From positions 56,295 through 120,294 of the forward strand of contig CALRTB020000011.1 in assembly GCA_943371005.1 (NCBI GenBank): DNA of 64,000 nt, given 5' to 3'. Below the pieces are notes generated by a model, which did no database searches, was not told where the DNA came from, and was given only the letters and a program-made list of their open reading frames with translations. The translations under genes were made by a program, and so were the position numbers. Positions 9,160-17,457 of this stretch are shown here, in pieces. The DNA comes from MRBY01 sp943371005 (GTDB lineage: Bacteria; Cyanobacteriota; Cyanobacteriia; Cyanobacteriales; MRBY01). Each line of letters opens with the position of its first letter. Position 1 is the stretch's first letter.

Positions 9160-9264
9160 CTTCCCTGGGGAAGGTGGCCGCCAGGCCGGAAGGGGTTATT
9201 TCCTTGGGGAAGGTGGCCAATCTTCTCCCCTTCAGGGGAGTCAGAGGGGTGTGAGTGTTTCTCA
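9160..9264. repeat. Cluster of G/C-rich palindromes between convergent genes
   Basis: Three hairpins lie in about 100 bp between the TsaC-type gene and phoU. CCTTCCC-TG-GGGAAGG is a perfect palindrome; a second CCTTGGGGAAGG copy follows, each with GTGGCC next to it. CTCCCC-TTCA-GGGGAG then stands near 9220-9235, followed by TCAGAGGGGTGTGAG. The duplication of the GGGGAAGGTGGCC unit and the palindromic form suggest an interspersed REP-like repeat that also serves as a bidirectional terminator. Confidence 0.5.
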
Positions 9265-9293
9265 AAAAGAGAGTTAGCGGGGTATCGTTCTCG

Positions 9294-9962
9294 TTAGCCC
9301 CGTTGCCCGGTGATGATATAAGAAACGCGCTGGGCAATATTTGTGGCGTGGTCGGCCATGCGTTCTAAATCCCGAATAATCAACGCCATTAAAATAAATG
9401 GTTCCATGACCCCAGGCTGATTTTGCTGCTGGGCCAAGGCCGCATAAATGCGGTCATAATCATCATCGACCCGGTCATCCAATTTTTTCACATAGGCACC
9501 TGCATTGGGATCTAGATCCGCTAAAGCCACCAAGCTTGTGGACAACATCAACTGGGCGTGCTCCGACATCCCTTCAATATCCGCCATCAGAATGTGGGTC
9601 GGATAGGGGACTAAACGCATTGACTTTTCTGCTAAATCCTCAGCATAATCAGCGATCCGCTCTAAATCTCGCACCAACTGCATAAACGCACTCACAAACC
9701 GGCAATCTTGACTTACTGGGGCCTTCAAGGTCAGCATTGCCGAGCAATCAGCTTCAATCTGGCGATAGTAGCGGTCAATCTCTTTATCTAAGGCCCGGAG
9801 CGTTTCATAGGCCTCTAAATCTTCTTTAAACAGACAGTTATGACCCAAACGAAAGGCTTGCTCGACCAGCGCCCCCATCCGCAAAACTTCTTGTTCTAAA
9901 CGTTGTAAAGAACGTTCAAATTGCGTTCGTTCTCTTTGGGGCGACTGATGAAATAATTGCAT
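9294..9962 (-). CDS. phoU: PhoU phosphate-signalling protein
   Basis: PhoU links the Pst phosphate transporter to the PhoR-type kinase and limits phosphate uptake under sufficiency. The 222-aa protein shows the two tandem three-helix PhoU repeats: RLEQEVLRMGALVEQAF near 22-38 with the metal-binding DLERIADYAEDLAE near 98-111, and the second repeat ending IIRDLERMADHATNIAQR near 195-212. No pst or pho genes are adjacent. The A+T-rich upstream region holds two TTAA-containing octamers (10037-10044 and 10053-10060, reverse strand CTTAATCT and GTTAACCA) close to the cyanobacterial Pho-box form, but their spacing is not canonical. Confidence 0.93.
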   Translation of the reverse strand: MQLFHQSPQRERTQFERSLQRLEQEVLRMGALVEQAFRLGHNCLFKEDLEAYETLRALDKEIDRYYRQIEADCSAMLTLKAPVSQDCRFVSAFMQLVRDLERIADYAEDLAEKSMRLVPYPTHILMADIEGMSEHAQLMLSTSLVALADLDPNAGAYVKKLDDRVDDDYDRIYAALAQQQNQPGVMEPFILMALIIRDLERMADHATNIAQRVSYIITGQRG

Positions 9963-10139
9963 AGATTTTAAATTGCGTTTCTTTATATCGTTTTTTATAG
10001 AGACTATTCTTACATTATAATTCCAAAGTTTAAAAAAGATTAAGTTATAGTTTGGTTAACGGTTTTTTCGAGGGGTTTTCTTCGTAAAAAGGGGTACTTT
10101 ATAGGCAGAATTAAAGCGTATTTTAGCTATCGAGAAGCT

Positions 10140-11636
10140 TCAAATGGGTGGGTCTTTGGGCTGTTCAGATTTCTCTGGGAAGTTTGCTTTATAAGGGCTT
10201 TGGGCTTCTGCAACCCGTGGCAAGTTGCTGTTTGAATTTATCGAGGTAAGCGGTTGCTTTGTTTGGTTAAGGGGAGAACGTCGCCGTTGGGAAAGTTGCT
10301 CTTCATTTGTATTTTCTGCTACCAATTCATACAAAAGAGCCAATTTTGTCGATGATTTACCTTTGCGTAGAATCCGCCCTAAACGTTGTACATATTCCCG
10401 ACTCGAACCGCTGCCGGAGAGAATAATTGCCACTCTAGCATTGGGAACATCAACTCCCTCATTCAAAACATGGGAAGTCACCAGGATATGGTATGTTTCG
10501 CGCCGAAATTTTTCGAGGATTTGATGGCGTTCTTTGACTGGGGTCTGGTGGGTAATGGCGGGAATTAAAAAGTCCTGGGAGATGCGATAAACGGTGGCGT
10601 TGTCGTTGGTAAAAATAAGGATTTTTTCGGGGTAGTGACGTTGGATTAACTGGGCGAGGGTGCGGAGTTTTCCGGCGGTGCCAGCGGCGATATCTTTGGC
10701 CTGACGGTGGGCCAACATGGCGCGGCGACCTGCAGCGGAACGACAACTGATGGCGACAAAATTTTGCCAACCTTCGAGGGAACCCAAATAAATATTGTTG
10801 TCCCGGAGAAATTGATTGCGGGTGGCGATGAGTTGTTGATATTGGTCGGCCTCGGTGGTGCTTAGGGGGATTTTAAGTTGAATAACTTGGTGCTCGGCCA
10901 GGGCCTTCCCGGAGAGGGAACTGGGGGTGCGGTCATATACAACAGGCCCAATGAGGTGTTTGAGATCTTGCTCACGGCCATCGCTCCGGTCGGGGGTGGC
11001 GGTTAAACCGAGACGATAGGGGGCAATGGAATATTCGGCGATCGCCCGGAAAAAGTCGCTGGGTAAATGGTGACATTCATCGAAAATGATCAGGGCATAT
11101 TGGTTCCCTAGGGTTTCAGCGTGGATGCCGGCGCTGTGGTAGGTGGCGATGAGGATGGGGGTGCGATCGCGGGAGCCGCCCCCCAATAGCCCCACATCAA
11201 TGTTAGGGAAAGTCTTGGTGAGCTGGGCATACCACTGGTGCATCAAATCGAGGGTGGGCACCACGACCAGGGTTGTGCGGGGGGTACTGGCCATGGCCAA
11301 TTGAGCGAGATAGGTTTTCCCGGCGGCGGTGGGTAAGACCACAACTCCTTGGCGATCGCCTTTTTTCCAGGCTAACAGTGCTTCCTGTTGGTGGGGATAG
11401 GGTTCGAGGGGGAAGGCCGGATCAAAATCCAGGGGCGAAAACTGTTGGGCCGCATCAATAAAATCAACCCCTTCGTCCCGTAACCGTTCCACGAGGGGGC
11501 GATAACCCTGGGCAGAGAGCCTAAATTTTTCAATGCGGTCATCCCAGGTGACAAAATCTAGCCAAGCTTTGCCCAGGGGCGGGGGATGGAGGATCAAAGT
11601 ACCCCGGTCATAGGTGAGCTTAGGTCGTCGTCTCAT
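10140..11636 (-). CDS. XPB-like SF2 DNA helicase
   Basis: An ATP-dependent superfamily 2 helicase of the XPB/Ssl2 and DEAD/DEAH type. Walker A PTAAGKT is near residue 103, Walker B is FDECHH near 183, motif III is GLTATPDR near 209 and motif VI is QRLGRILRKG near 423. The two RecA-like domains are complete. An N-terminal region of about 75 aa precedes them, and a non-conserved Pro/Ser/Gln-rich tail of about 60 aa follows. Its start overlaps the 3' end of the RNase HI gene by 17 bp, so the two are probably translated from one mRNA. The likely setting is DNA or R-loop processing; the substrate is not evident. Confidence 0.85.
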   Translation of the reverse strand: MRRRPKLTYDRGTLILHPPPLGKAWLDFVTWDDRIEKFRLSAQGYRPLVERLRDEGVDFIDAAQQFSPLDFDPAFPLEPYPHQQEALLAWKKGDRQGVVVLPTAAGKTYLAQLAMASTPRTTLVVVPTLDLMHQWYAQLTKTFPNIDVGLLGGGSRDRTPILIATYHSAGIHAETLGNQYALIIFDECHHLPSDFFRAIAEYSIAPYRLGLTATPDRSDGREQDLKHLIGPVVYDRTPSSLSGKALAEHQVIQLKIPLSTTEADQYQQLIATRNQFLRDNNIYLGSLEGWQNFVAISCRSAAGRRAMLAHRQAKDIAAGTAGKLRTLAQLIQRHYPEKILIFTNDNATVYRISQDFLIPAITHQTPVKERHQILEKFRRETYHILVTSHVLNEGVDVPNARVAIILSGSGSSREYVQRLGRILRKGKSSTKLALLYELVAENTNEEQLSQRRRSPLNQTKQPLTSINSNSNLPRVAEAQSPYKANFPEKSEQPKDPPI

Positions 11637-12501
11637 TACCGATAATGCGGTCGAGTTGCCAGAGGATCTGATTACCTTCTCGTTTTACCCGGGAGACAAT
11701 CCAATTGCGCCAAGTCCATTCTTGGCCCCGACTGGTGACGGCACTGGCATTCACATCCATGAGATCTGCTAACTCTGAGCTACTAATAAAATAACCCTGT
11801 TCGGCAATTTCGTCGGCAATGCGGAGACTTTCGATGAGGTCTGTTAATCGCTTGACGCGTTCATGGTAGGGCAAGGTAATATCTTCATGGGCAAGGCTGG
11901 TGAGATCAGTCATGGGCTCTTGGGGAGATGGATTTGGCGTTATAACGTTAGATTTCGAATAATCTATTGTCAATTGTGGCGGGCTGTCGGCGGTTATACC
12001 TCTAGATTTTGGTAGATCTTTGGCGGTATTGGCAGTCCGCAGGTTGGGGGATTGACCCCGGGCAAATCCATTGGCGATCGCATCAGCCCGTTCGTTCCCC
12101 GCCTCACCGCTATGGCCTTTAACATGACACCAAGAGATGGTCGGTTGGTTCAATTGGTTCAGCTGTTGCCAGAGGTCTTGATTTAAAACAGGGTTGCCGG
12201 TGGCGGTTTTCCAGCCTTTTTTTTGCCAGCCTTTAATCCACTTGGTGATCCCGTCGATGACGTATTTACTGTCGGTAAAGAGGCGCACTGGTTCCTGCTG
12301 AGGACAGTCTCGGACAAATTCGAGGGCCTGGATTGCGGCTTGCATTTCCATGCGGTTATTGGTGGTTTCGGGTTGGCGATCGCCCATTTCCAGAACGGTG
12401 CCATCGGTAAACTGGATCACCACTCCCCAACCACCGGGGCCAGGATTGCGAATACAGCCACCATCGGTATAAATGCGGTCAATTGTGCGTTGTTGTGCCA
12501 T
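11620..12501 (-). CDS. rnhA: Ribonuclease HI with extra C-terminal domain
   Basis: Cuts the RNA strand of RNA-DNA hybrids. The catalytic set is complete: Asp in IYTDGGC near residue 13, Glu in NNRMEMQA near 52, Asp in LFTDSKYV near 76, and the His and Asp of KGHSGEAGNERADAIA near 129-142. After the usual approximately 150-aa core come a Ser/Thr/Pro-rich linker (about 150-205) and a C-terminal unit of about 85 aa with a helix-turn-helix look (SSSELADLMDVNASAVTSR). It could bind nucleic acid or a partner. The overlap with the helicase gene supports a joint role in R-loop removal. Confidence 0.88.
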   Translation of the reverse strand: MAQQRTIDRIYTDGGCIRNPGPGGWGVVIQFTDGTVLEMGDRQPETTNNRMEMQAAIQALEFVRDCPQQEPVRLFTDSKYVIDGITKWIKGWQKKGWKTATGNPVLNQDLWQQLNQLNQPTISWCHVKGHSGEAGNERADAIANGFARGQSPNLRTANTAKDLPKSRGITADSPPQLTIDYSKSNVITPNPSPQEPMTDLTSLAHEDITLPYHERVKRLTDLIESLRIADEIAEQGYFISSSELADLMDVNASAVTSRGQEWTWRNWIVSRVKREGNQILWQLDRIIGNETTT

Positions 12502-12554
12502 GAAATGCGAGAAAAGAACAATGGAGATGGAAAAACAGCGGTGGCCAAGCTTAA

Positions 12555-13706
12555 TCAGTCAGACCAAGGATCTGTTGGCAGCGGTGAAGACGGGGCATTA
12601 AGCACTGCGTCTATGGCCTCTAAACGTTCCTGGGCCTGGGTAAAGTCCGGAGTAAGGTGCAACACGCGACGGTAGTTAATTTGGGCGTTTTCTAGTTTGT
12701 TGAGTTGTTCTAGGGTAAGGCCCCGCTGGTACCAAGCTTCGGCGAGGTCTTCTTGCAATTCGATGGTGGTATTCCAGCTCTTGAGGGCCGCTTGCCATTG
12801 TTCAAGGACCATAAGCACATAACTGTGATCGCGCCAAATGAGAACGTTATCGGGGGCTAACAGAATTGCTTGCTTGAGGGATTCGAGGGCTTGGTCATAT
12901 TGCTTGAGGCGACCAAGGGCACTGCCCCGGTTATGCCACACCGCAGAAATTGTTGGATTGATTTCAATCACTTGATCCCAGTCGGCGATCGCCCCCGCAA
13001 AATCTCCTTGATCGGCCTTTGTTAGACCAGCCTGAAACAACGATTCAATGGTTTGGGGAGTGCCCTCGGTTGTGGTTTCCGTGATTTCTTGGGTCGTTTC
13101 CTCTGGTATCTCTTGGATCGGTGTTTCTGATTCTTCTGGCTTGATTGTTTCCAAAACTTCAGGCAGGGGTTCTGCCACCGTCGTTTCCACTTCGGAGGTA
13201 ACGACCGGTTCTACTGCTTCCGGGGCTGTTTCTTGGGGTTGCTCCGGTACTGCGATATCCTCTGGAGCTACTTCTTGCTCGGCGAGTTGATCTGCACCAG
13301 CATATTCCCAAATTTCAATGGCGATTTTTCCGCGTCCCGTGACTAATTGTTGTCCTGTATCCCCGAAAGCACGGGCGAAACGCTGTAATTTTGGTGAGTT
13401 TTTAAACGCATTACTGATGTAGAGCAATCGTGTGCCAATTTGTTGTTGTTGGGGAGGCTGTGCCTGTGCTAGTATCTGTGTACTGTAGCGTTCTAGCCAT
13501 GCTTCCCAGGCGGTGACTTTGCCGCGAATCCCCAAATCAGCGATAAATACTTCTAGGCGGTCAGGCTGCCAGCCGCGAGAGATACCCTGGAGGAGCTGCG
13601 CCAATAAAAATTCAAAATCTGCGTCGGTGAGGGGGGGAAGGTCTACGGTGGGTGTTTGGCCCCGACCCTGAGAGGGAGAAAATAGCTTTTTTAACCAACC
13701 CGCCAT
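12555..13706 (-). CDS. TPR repeat protein
   Basis: About 383 aa. Residues 1-120 form a Gln/Leu-rich helical domain. A very acidic Glu/Thr/Pro/Val stretch (about 140-215) looks like a disordered linker. At least three tetratricopeptide repeats follow (for example AIADWDQVIEINPTISAVWH and ALESLKQAILLAPDNVLIWR). TPR arrays bind proteins; the partner is unknown. I chose ATG 13706 (MAGWLKKLF) because the region before it is basic and unlike a folded start; an upstream in-frame start at 13751 would add 15 residues. The gene is divergent from dnaX, with about 170 bp between starts. Confidence 0.75.
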   Translation of the reverse strand: MAGWLKKLFSPSQGRGQTPTVDLPPLTDADFEFLLAQLLQGISRGWQPDRLEVFIADLGIRGKVTAWEAWLERYSTQILAQAQPPQQQQIGTRLLYISNAFKNSPKLQRFARAFGDTGQQLVTGRGKIAIEIWEYAGADQLAEQEVAPEDIAVPEQPQETAPEAVEPVVTSEVETTVAEPLPEVLETIKPEESETPIQEIPEETTQEITETTTEGTPQTIESLFQAGLTKADQGDFAGAIADWDQVIEINPTISAVWHNRGSALGRLKQYDQALESLKQAILLAPDNVLIWRDHSYVLMVLEQWQAALKSWNTTIELQEDLAEAWYQRGLTLEQLNKLENAQINYRRVLHLTPDFTQAQERLEAIDAVLNAPSSPLPTDPWSD

Positions 13707-13876
13707 ATCCTTAATAATCCTTTTACTTGCTCTGGTCGTTCTTGTACTCACCCATTTTATGTTGTTAACCCCCAGATATTAGACATTGGACGTTAGATAT
13801 CGATTCTTTATCGTTGCTGCTGGATCCATAACTGTTTACTGATCGCCGTCCTTTATCGAATTTTTCGTTGTTTCCC

Positions 13877-16800
13877 ATGGCCTACGAACCGCTCCACCAC
13901 AAATATCGTCCCCAGACTTTTGCGCAGCTGGTTGGTCAAGAGGCGATCGCCACAACTTTAAGTAATGCCCTCGAACAGCGACGCATTGCCCCGGCCTATT
14001 TGTTCTCAGGGCCACGGGGAACCGGCAAAACCTCCAGTGCGCGGATCTTGGCCAAGTCTCTGAATTGTCTAAATGCGGCCCAACCGACGCCCCATCCTTG
14101 CGGTGAATGTGAGGTTTGTCGGGCGATCGCCAACGGGTCGGCCTTAGACGTGATTGAAATTGACGCGGCGAGTAATACAGGCGTCGATAATATTCGGGAA
14201 CTCATCGAGCGATCGCAGTTTGCCCCCGTCCAGTGCCGCTACAAAGTCTATGTGATCGATGAATGTTTAACCGGAAATACGTTAGTTACTACTCGCAAAG
14301 GGTTAATGCGGCTTGATGATCCGAATCTTAGGGGTCAGGATGTTTTAAGTTTTTGTGAAGCGACGGGTAATTGGGAATATAAAAAAGTTCTCCGTTGGCT
14401 CGATCAAGGGCAAAAACAAACCCTAACGATCAAAACTGCCAATAGAAAAATTCGTTGTACAGATAACCATTTAATTCGGACAGAACAAGGATGGGTTCAA
14501 GCCAAAAACGTCGTCGCCGGAATGAAGATACTATCCCCTGTGAATGCGGTTGCGGCGAACAGATTTACAAATATGGAACTGATGGTCGAATCCGCCGTTT
14601 CAAGCGAGGACATCAATTCAAGGGCAATAAATACGGCACAAAACCATACGATTTCTCGGCAATCTTGGCAAAAGCAGAAAAAATCAAACCTCACTGCCAA
14701 TGTGGCTGCGGTGAATTTCTCGAAATTCCACCATTTCTCCAGCAAAAAGGCAAAGGAATCAAAAGTATTCAGTATTACTGGCAACAACATCCCTTTAAGC
14801 GGGGACATGGCATTTGGCAGAATAGAACAACCCATTTCTTTGCCAAGCTCCAATACCTCTCTCCAGAACAATTGGGACTGGTCTACGGAACATTACTCGG
14901 TGACGGCAGCATCGATTACCCCAATAGCCATAGCCGATTTCCACGATTGCGCTGGACCCATGGCGATCGCCAAACAGAATGGCTTAAATATAAACTCTCT
15001 CGCCTTCCAGAACTTCAACCAAGTTGCCAACGAACGCTTAATGCTGGCTATGGACAATGGTCAATTACAGCCAGAACCATCTGTCATCCCCAACTCTGTG
15101 AAGTCGAAAAAATCATTAAATCAAACGGCTCACAGAAAATGCTCTCAACAGAATGGCTGCAACGAATTAGCGCGGAAGGAAGAGCATGGTGGTACATGGA
15201 TGATGGCTCTCTCTCAATCAACACCACGGGAAGCCCAAGTATCCAATTTCACACAGAAGGGTTTTCCGCTACAGAAAATCAACAGATTGCCCAATGGCTT
15301 ACCGACTTGGGATATCCCGCAAAATCTCTCCATTACACCCGTAAACAAACCCAAAAAATCTACTATTACGTCAAATTGGGAGCAAAAGCCACGAGAAAAT
15401 GGATTCGCGACCATAGACGATTTTCGATCACCTCAATGGACTACAAATTTCGAGACAGTTGAAGCCGTCACATGGGGCGAAATTGAATCTGTTTACGATA
15501 TTGAAGTTGAAGAGAATCATAATTTTGTCGCTAATGGGCTACTGGTTCATAACTGCCATATGTTGAGTGTGGCGGCGTTCAATGCCCTCCTGAAAACCCT
15601 CGAAGAACCCCCTGCTCACGTCGTCTTTGTCCTCGCAACCACTGATCCGCAACGGGTTTTGCCCACGATTATTTCCCGCTGTCAACGGTTTGACTATCGG
15701 CGTATTCCCCTCGATGCCATGGTGGCCCACTTACGGAAAATTGCCCATTTAGAAAATATCGATATTCCCCTCGAATCAGTGACGTTAATTGCGCAAATTG
15801 CCAATGGGGGTCTGCGCGATGCGGAAAGTTTATTGGATCAACTGAGTTTGTTGTCCGGTGAAATTACCCCTGATAAGGTCTGGGATTTGGTGGGGGCCGT
15901 ACCAGAGCGGGATCTATTGCAGTTGCTTCAGGTGATTCACAGCAATGATCCAGAAGCAGTCATTCAACAATGTCGGAGCCTGTTAAATCGAGGCCGGGAA
16001 CCTCTGGTCGTTCTACAAAATTTAGCAAGTTTTTATCTAAATTTGCTCATTGCAAAAACTGCCCCCCAACGGGGAGATCTGATCGCTGTAACCCAACCGA
16101 CTTGGGAAATCCTTTGCCAGGAAGCAAGCCAGTGGGATCTTGCCACTATTTTGCAGGGACAGCAACACCTCAAAGAAAGCGAATATCAACTCAAAAATAC
16201 GACTCAACCGCGTCTGTGGCTGGAAATTACTCTTTTGGGATTGCTCCCCGCCGCTTTGGGACAGACCCAAACAACGCAAACAGCGGCCACTCCTTTAAAT
16301 ATTCAAACCAATCTGCAACCGCCACCTACGTCGAAACCACCAACTTCTCCGCCACCCCCACAGGAAATTCCCCATCCCTTTGGGGAAACACCCACTGCGA
16401 CCAATGGCCATGGTTCTGGAACGTCCCTCGCTGCGGTAGAATCTCAAGTCCCTCAAGCTTCTTCTCAACCCGCAGTTCCTCAAGTTTCTGCCCCTGTGCC
16501 AGAAGCAAACGCGATCCCTCTATCTCCGCCACTCCAGGATGTCACGCCCCCAACGGCGCGAAATCATGAGCAACCCAATGGCGATCGCCCCCTCTCACCA
16601 CCACCTTCTGCAACCACCAGCCCGACAATTTCGGCCCTGGAACGGGAAGAACTGTGGCAAGGCATTGTGCGCCAACTGCCCTTGTTGAGCCAGTCTTTGT
16701 TTCGGGATCATGGCAAGCTGCTCCAACTTACGGATCACAGCGCTCTCATCGGCATTAAAAGCGCCAACTTACTCAAAATTGCTAAAAATAAAACCCCCCA

Positions 16801-17413
16801 GCTTGAGGCTGCCTTTGAAAAAATCTGTGGCAACCCCCTTAAGGTGACCTTGCAAGTGGGCCATGGTTTGGAAAATGGTCAGGGGGGAGCACCAGTAACT
16901 CCGGTTTTCCCTACACCCACACCAAACCCCACGGCTGTTCCCCCGGCGCAAAGTGCTGTCGTTGTGCCGCCACCCCCGGTCGTTGAAACCCCGAAGCCTA
17001 TTGCCCCACCGTTCCCAGGGTCGCCAACAAGACCCGCACCAGCCCCAAATCCGAAACCTCCGGAACCGACACCAACGGCGCACCGCAAAGCGGATCTCGG
17101 AGAGATCGCCTCACCATCCCCAGAGGTTTCCCCAACAGTTGCGCCCAAATCAACCCCCGATCCCACAGCCGCAGAAAATGTCTCGGAAGCGACCGATGAT
17201 ATCCAGGCGATCGCCCAACAGTTTGCAGAATTGTTCGGCGGGGAAGTGATCGAACTGACTCACTTTGTGCCCCCAGAAGAAACGGATGCCCAGGTTGTGC
17301 TGCCTGCCGAACCCGAAAAATCCCCAGCACCTGTCCCCGAACCGCCGACCATCCCCACTGTTCAAGGTCGTCCGCCTGTCCCTGTTGCCCCGGACGATGA
17401 GATTCCGTTCTGA
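13877..17413 (+). CDS. dnaX: DNA polymerase III gamma/tau subunit with in-frame intein
   Basis: DnaX is the ATPase core of the clamp loader. The precursor is 1178 aa, and removal of the 430-aa intein would leave about 748. Walker A GPRGTGKT is at residues 45-52, and zinc-binding Cys are at 64, 75, 78 and 81. Walker B VIDE at 126-129 is interrupted by the intein and resumes as CHMLS at 560; the SRC motif follows in TTIISRCQRF. The long C-terminal part is Pro-rich, with a helical tau-like domain near residues 925-1000. The first in-frame start is TTG at 13868, but ATG 13877 gives the conserved MAYEPLHHKYRP start. A separate gene is nested in the intein in another frame. Confidence 0.95.
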   Translation: MAYEPLHHKYRPQTFAQLVGQEAIATTLSNALEQRRIAPAYLFSGPRGTGKTSSARILAKSLNCLNAAQPTPHPCGECEVCRAIANGSALDVIEIDAASNTGVDNIRELIERSQFAPVQCRYKVYVIDECLTGNTLVTTRKGLMRLDDPNLRGQDVLSFCEATGNWEYKKVLRWLDQGQKQTLTIKTANRKIRCTDNHLIRTEQGWVQAKNVVAGMKILSPVNAVAANRFTNMELMVESAVSSEDINSRAINTAQNHTISRQSWQKQKKSNLTANVAAVNFSKFHHFSSKKAKESKVFSITGNNIPLSGDMAFGRIEQPISLPSSNTSLQNNWDWSTEHYSVTAASITPIAIADFHDCAGPMAIAKQNGLNINSLAFQNFNQVANERLMLAMDNGQLQPEPSVIPNSVKSKKSLNQTAHRKCSQQNGCNELARKEEHGGTWMMALSQSTPREAQVSNFTQKGFPLQKINRLPNGLPTWDIPQNLSITPVNKPKKSTITSNWEQKPRENGFATIDDFRSPQWTTNFETVEAVTWGEIESVYDIEVEENHNFVANGLLVHNCHMLSVAAFNALLKTLEEPPAHVVFVLATTDPQRVLPTIISRCQRFDYRRIPLDAMVAHLRKIAHLENIDIPLESVTLIAQIANGGLRDAESLLDQLSLLSGEITPDKVWDLVGAVPERDLLQLLQVIHSNDPEAVIQQCRSLLNRGREPLVVLQNLASFYLNLLIAKTAPQRGDLIAVTQPTWEILCQEASQWDLATILQGQQHLKESEYQLKNTTQPRLWLEITLLGLLPAALGQTQTTQTAATPLNIQTNLQPPPTSKPPTSPPPPQEIPHPFGETPTATNGHGSGTSLAAVESQVPQASSQPAVPQVSAPVPEANAIPLSPPLQDVTPPTARNHEQPNGDRPLSPPPSATTSPTISALEREELWQGIVRQLPLLSQSLFRDHGKLLQLTDHSALIGIKSANLLKIAKNKTPQLEAAFEKICGNPLKVTLQVGHGLENGQGGAPVTPVFPTPTPNPTAVPPAQSAVVVPPPPVVETPKPIAPPFPGSPTRPAPAPNPKPPEPTPTAHRKADLGEIASPSPEVSPTVAPKSTPDPTAAENVSEATDDIQAIAQQFAELFGGEVIELTHFVPPEETDAQVVLPAEPEKSPAPVPEPPTIPTVQGRPPVPVAPDDEIPF
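14264..15553 (+). other. DnaX intein (protein intron), 430 codons
   Basis: The insert begins with the nucleophile Cys (block A: CLTGNTLVTTRKG) directly after the DnaX Walker B VIDE. Block B (TDNHLIRTEQGWVQAKNV) has the expected His in a TxxH-like setting. Block F is VYDIEVEENHNFVANGLLVHN in part, and it ends in His-Asn followed by extein Cys. These are all the residues needed for self-splicing. The 300-codon centre in this frame is rich in Asn, Ser, Gln, Thr and Lys and shows no endonuclease motif; the LAGLIDADG gene is in the -1 frame instead. Cyanobacterial dnaX inteins at this site are known in Synechocystis. Confidence 0.93.
14491..15462 (+). CDS. LAGLIDADG homing endonuclease nested out of frame inside the dnaX intein
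   Basis: A 323-aa protein read in the -1 frame relative to dnaX. Residues 17-41 and 69-106 are two copies of a C-x-C-G-C-G ... KRGH element, probable zinc-finger-like DNA-binding units. The first LAGLIDADG helix is LGLVYGTLLGDGS (129-140) with acidic D138, and the second is AEGRAWWYMDDGS (228-240) with D237/D238. A basic C-terminus follows. The ORF opens at 14467 and stops at 15460-15462, just before intein block F. The start ATG has only GGA ten bases upstream and AAGG touching it, so translation may be weak or may rely on a frameshift. Its expected target is intein-free dnaX. Confidence 0.85.
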   Translation: MGSSQKRRRRNEDTIPCECGCGEQIYKYGTDGRIRRFKRGHQFKGNKYGTKPYDFSAILAKAEKIKPHCQCGCGEFLEIPPFLQQKGKGIKSIQYYWQQHPFKRGHGIWQNRTTHFFAKLQYLSPEQLGLVYGTLLGDGSIDYPNSHSRFPRLRWTHGDRQTEWLKYKLSRLPELQPSCQRTLNAGYGQWSITARTICHPQLCEVEKIIKSNGSQKMLSTEWLQRISAEGRAWWYMDDGSLSINTTGSPSIQFHTEGFSATENQQIAQWLTDLGYPAKSLHYTRKQTQKIYYYVKLGAKATRKWIRDHRRFSITSMDYKFRDS

Positions 17414-17457
17414 GAACCTCGTATCATTGGTGTTGATGTCTCTTAGATGAAGCCCCT

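Noticed and set aside
903..9160. GCGATCGC repeats as a CRISPR array or phage sites
   Set aside because: They are HIP1, a short palindrome spread irregularly inside and between genes in many cyanobacteria, with no spacers or cas genes.
13760..13867. Possible regulatory repeat (TTAGACATT and GTTAGATAT) before dnaX
   Set aside because: The two copies are short and imperfect; A+T-rich leaders give such pairs by chance.
15970..16569. A 199-codon rightward frame within the dnaX 3' half
   Set aside because: It is a shadow of the Pro-rich dnaX coding DNA (Ser/Arg/Pro composition) with no family motif, unlike the true nested endonuclease at 14491.
17414..17457. Glycine riboswitch before gcvT
   Set aside because: Only 44 bp separate dnaX and gcvT, too short for the aptamer.
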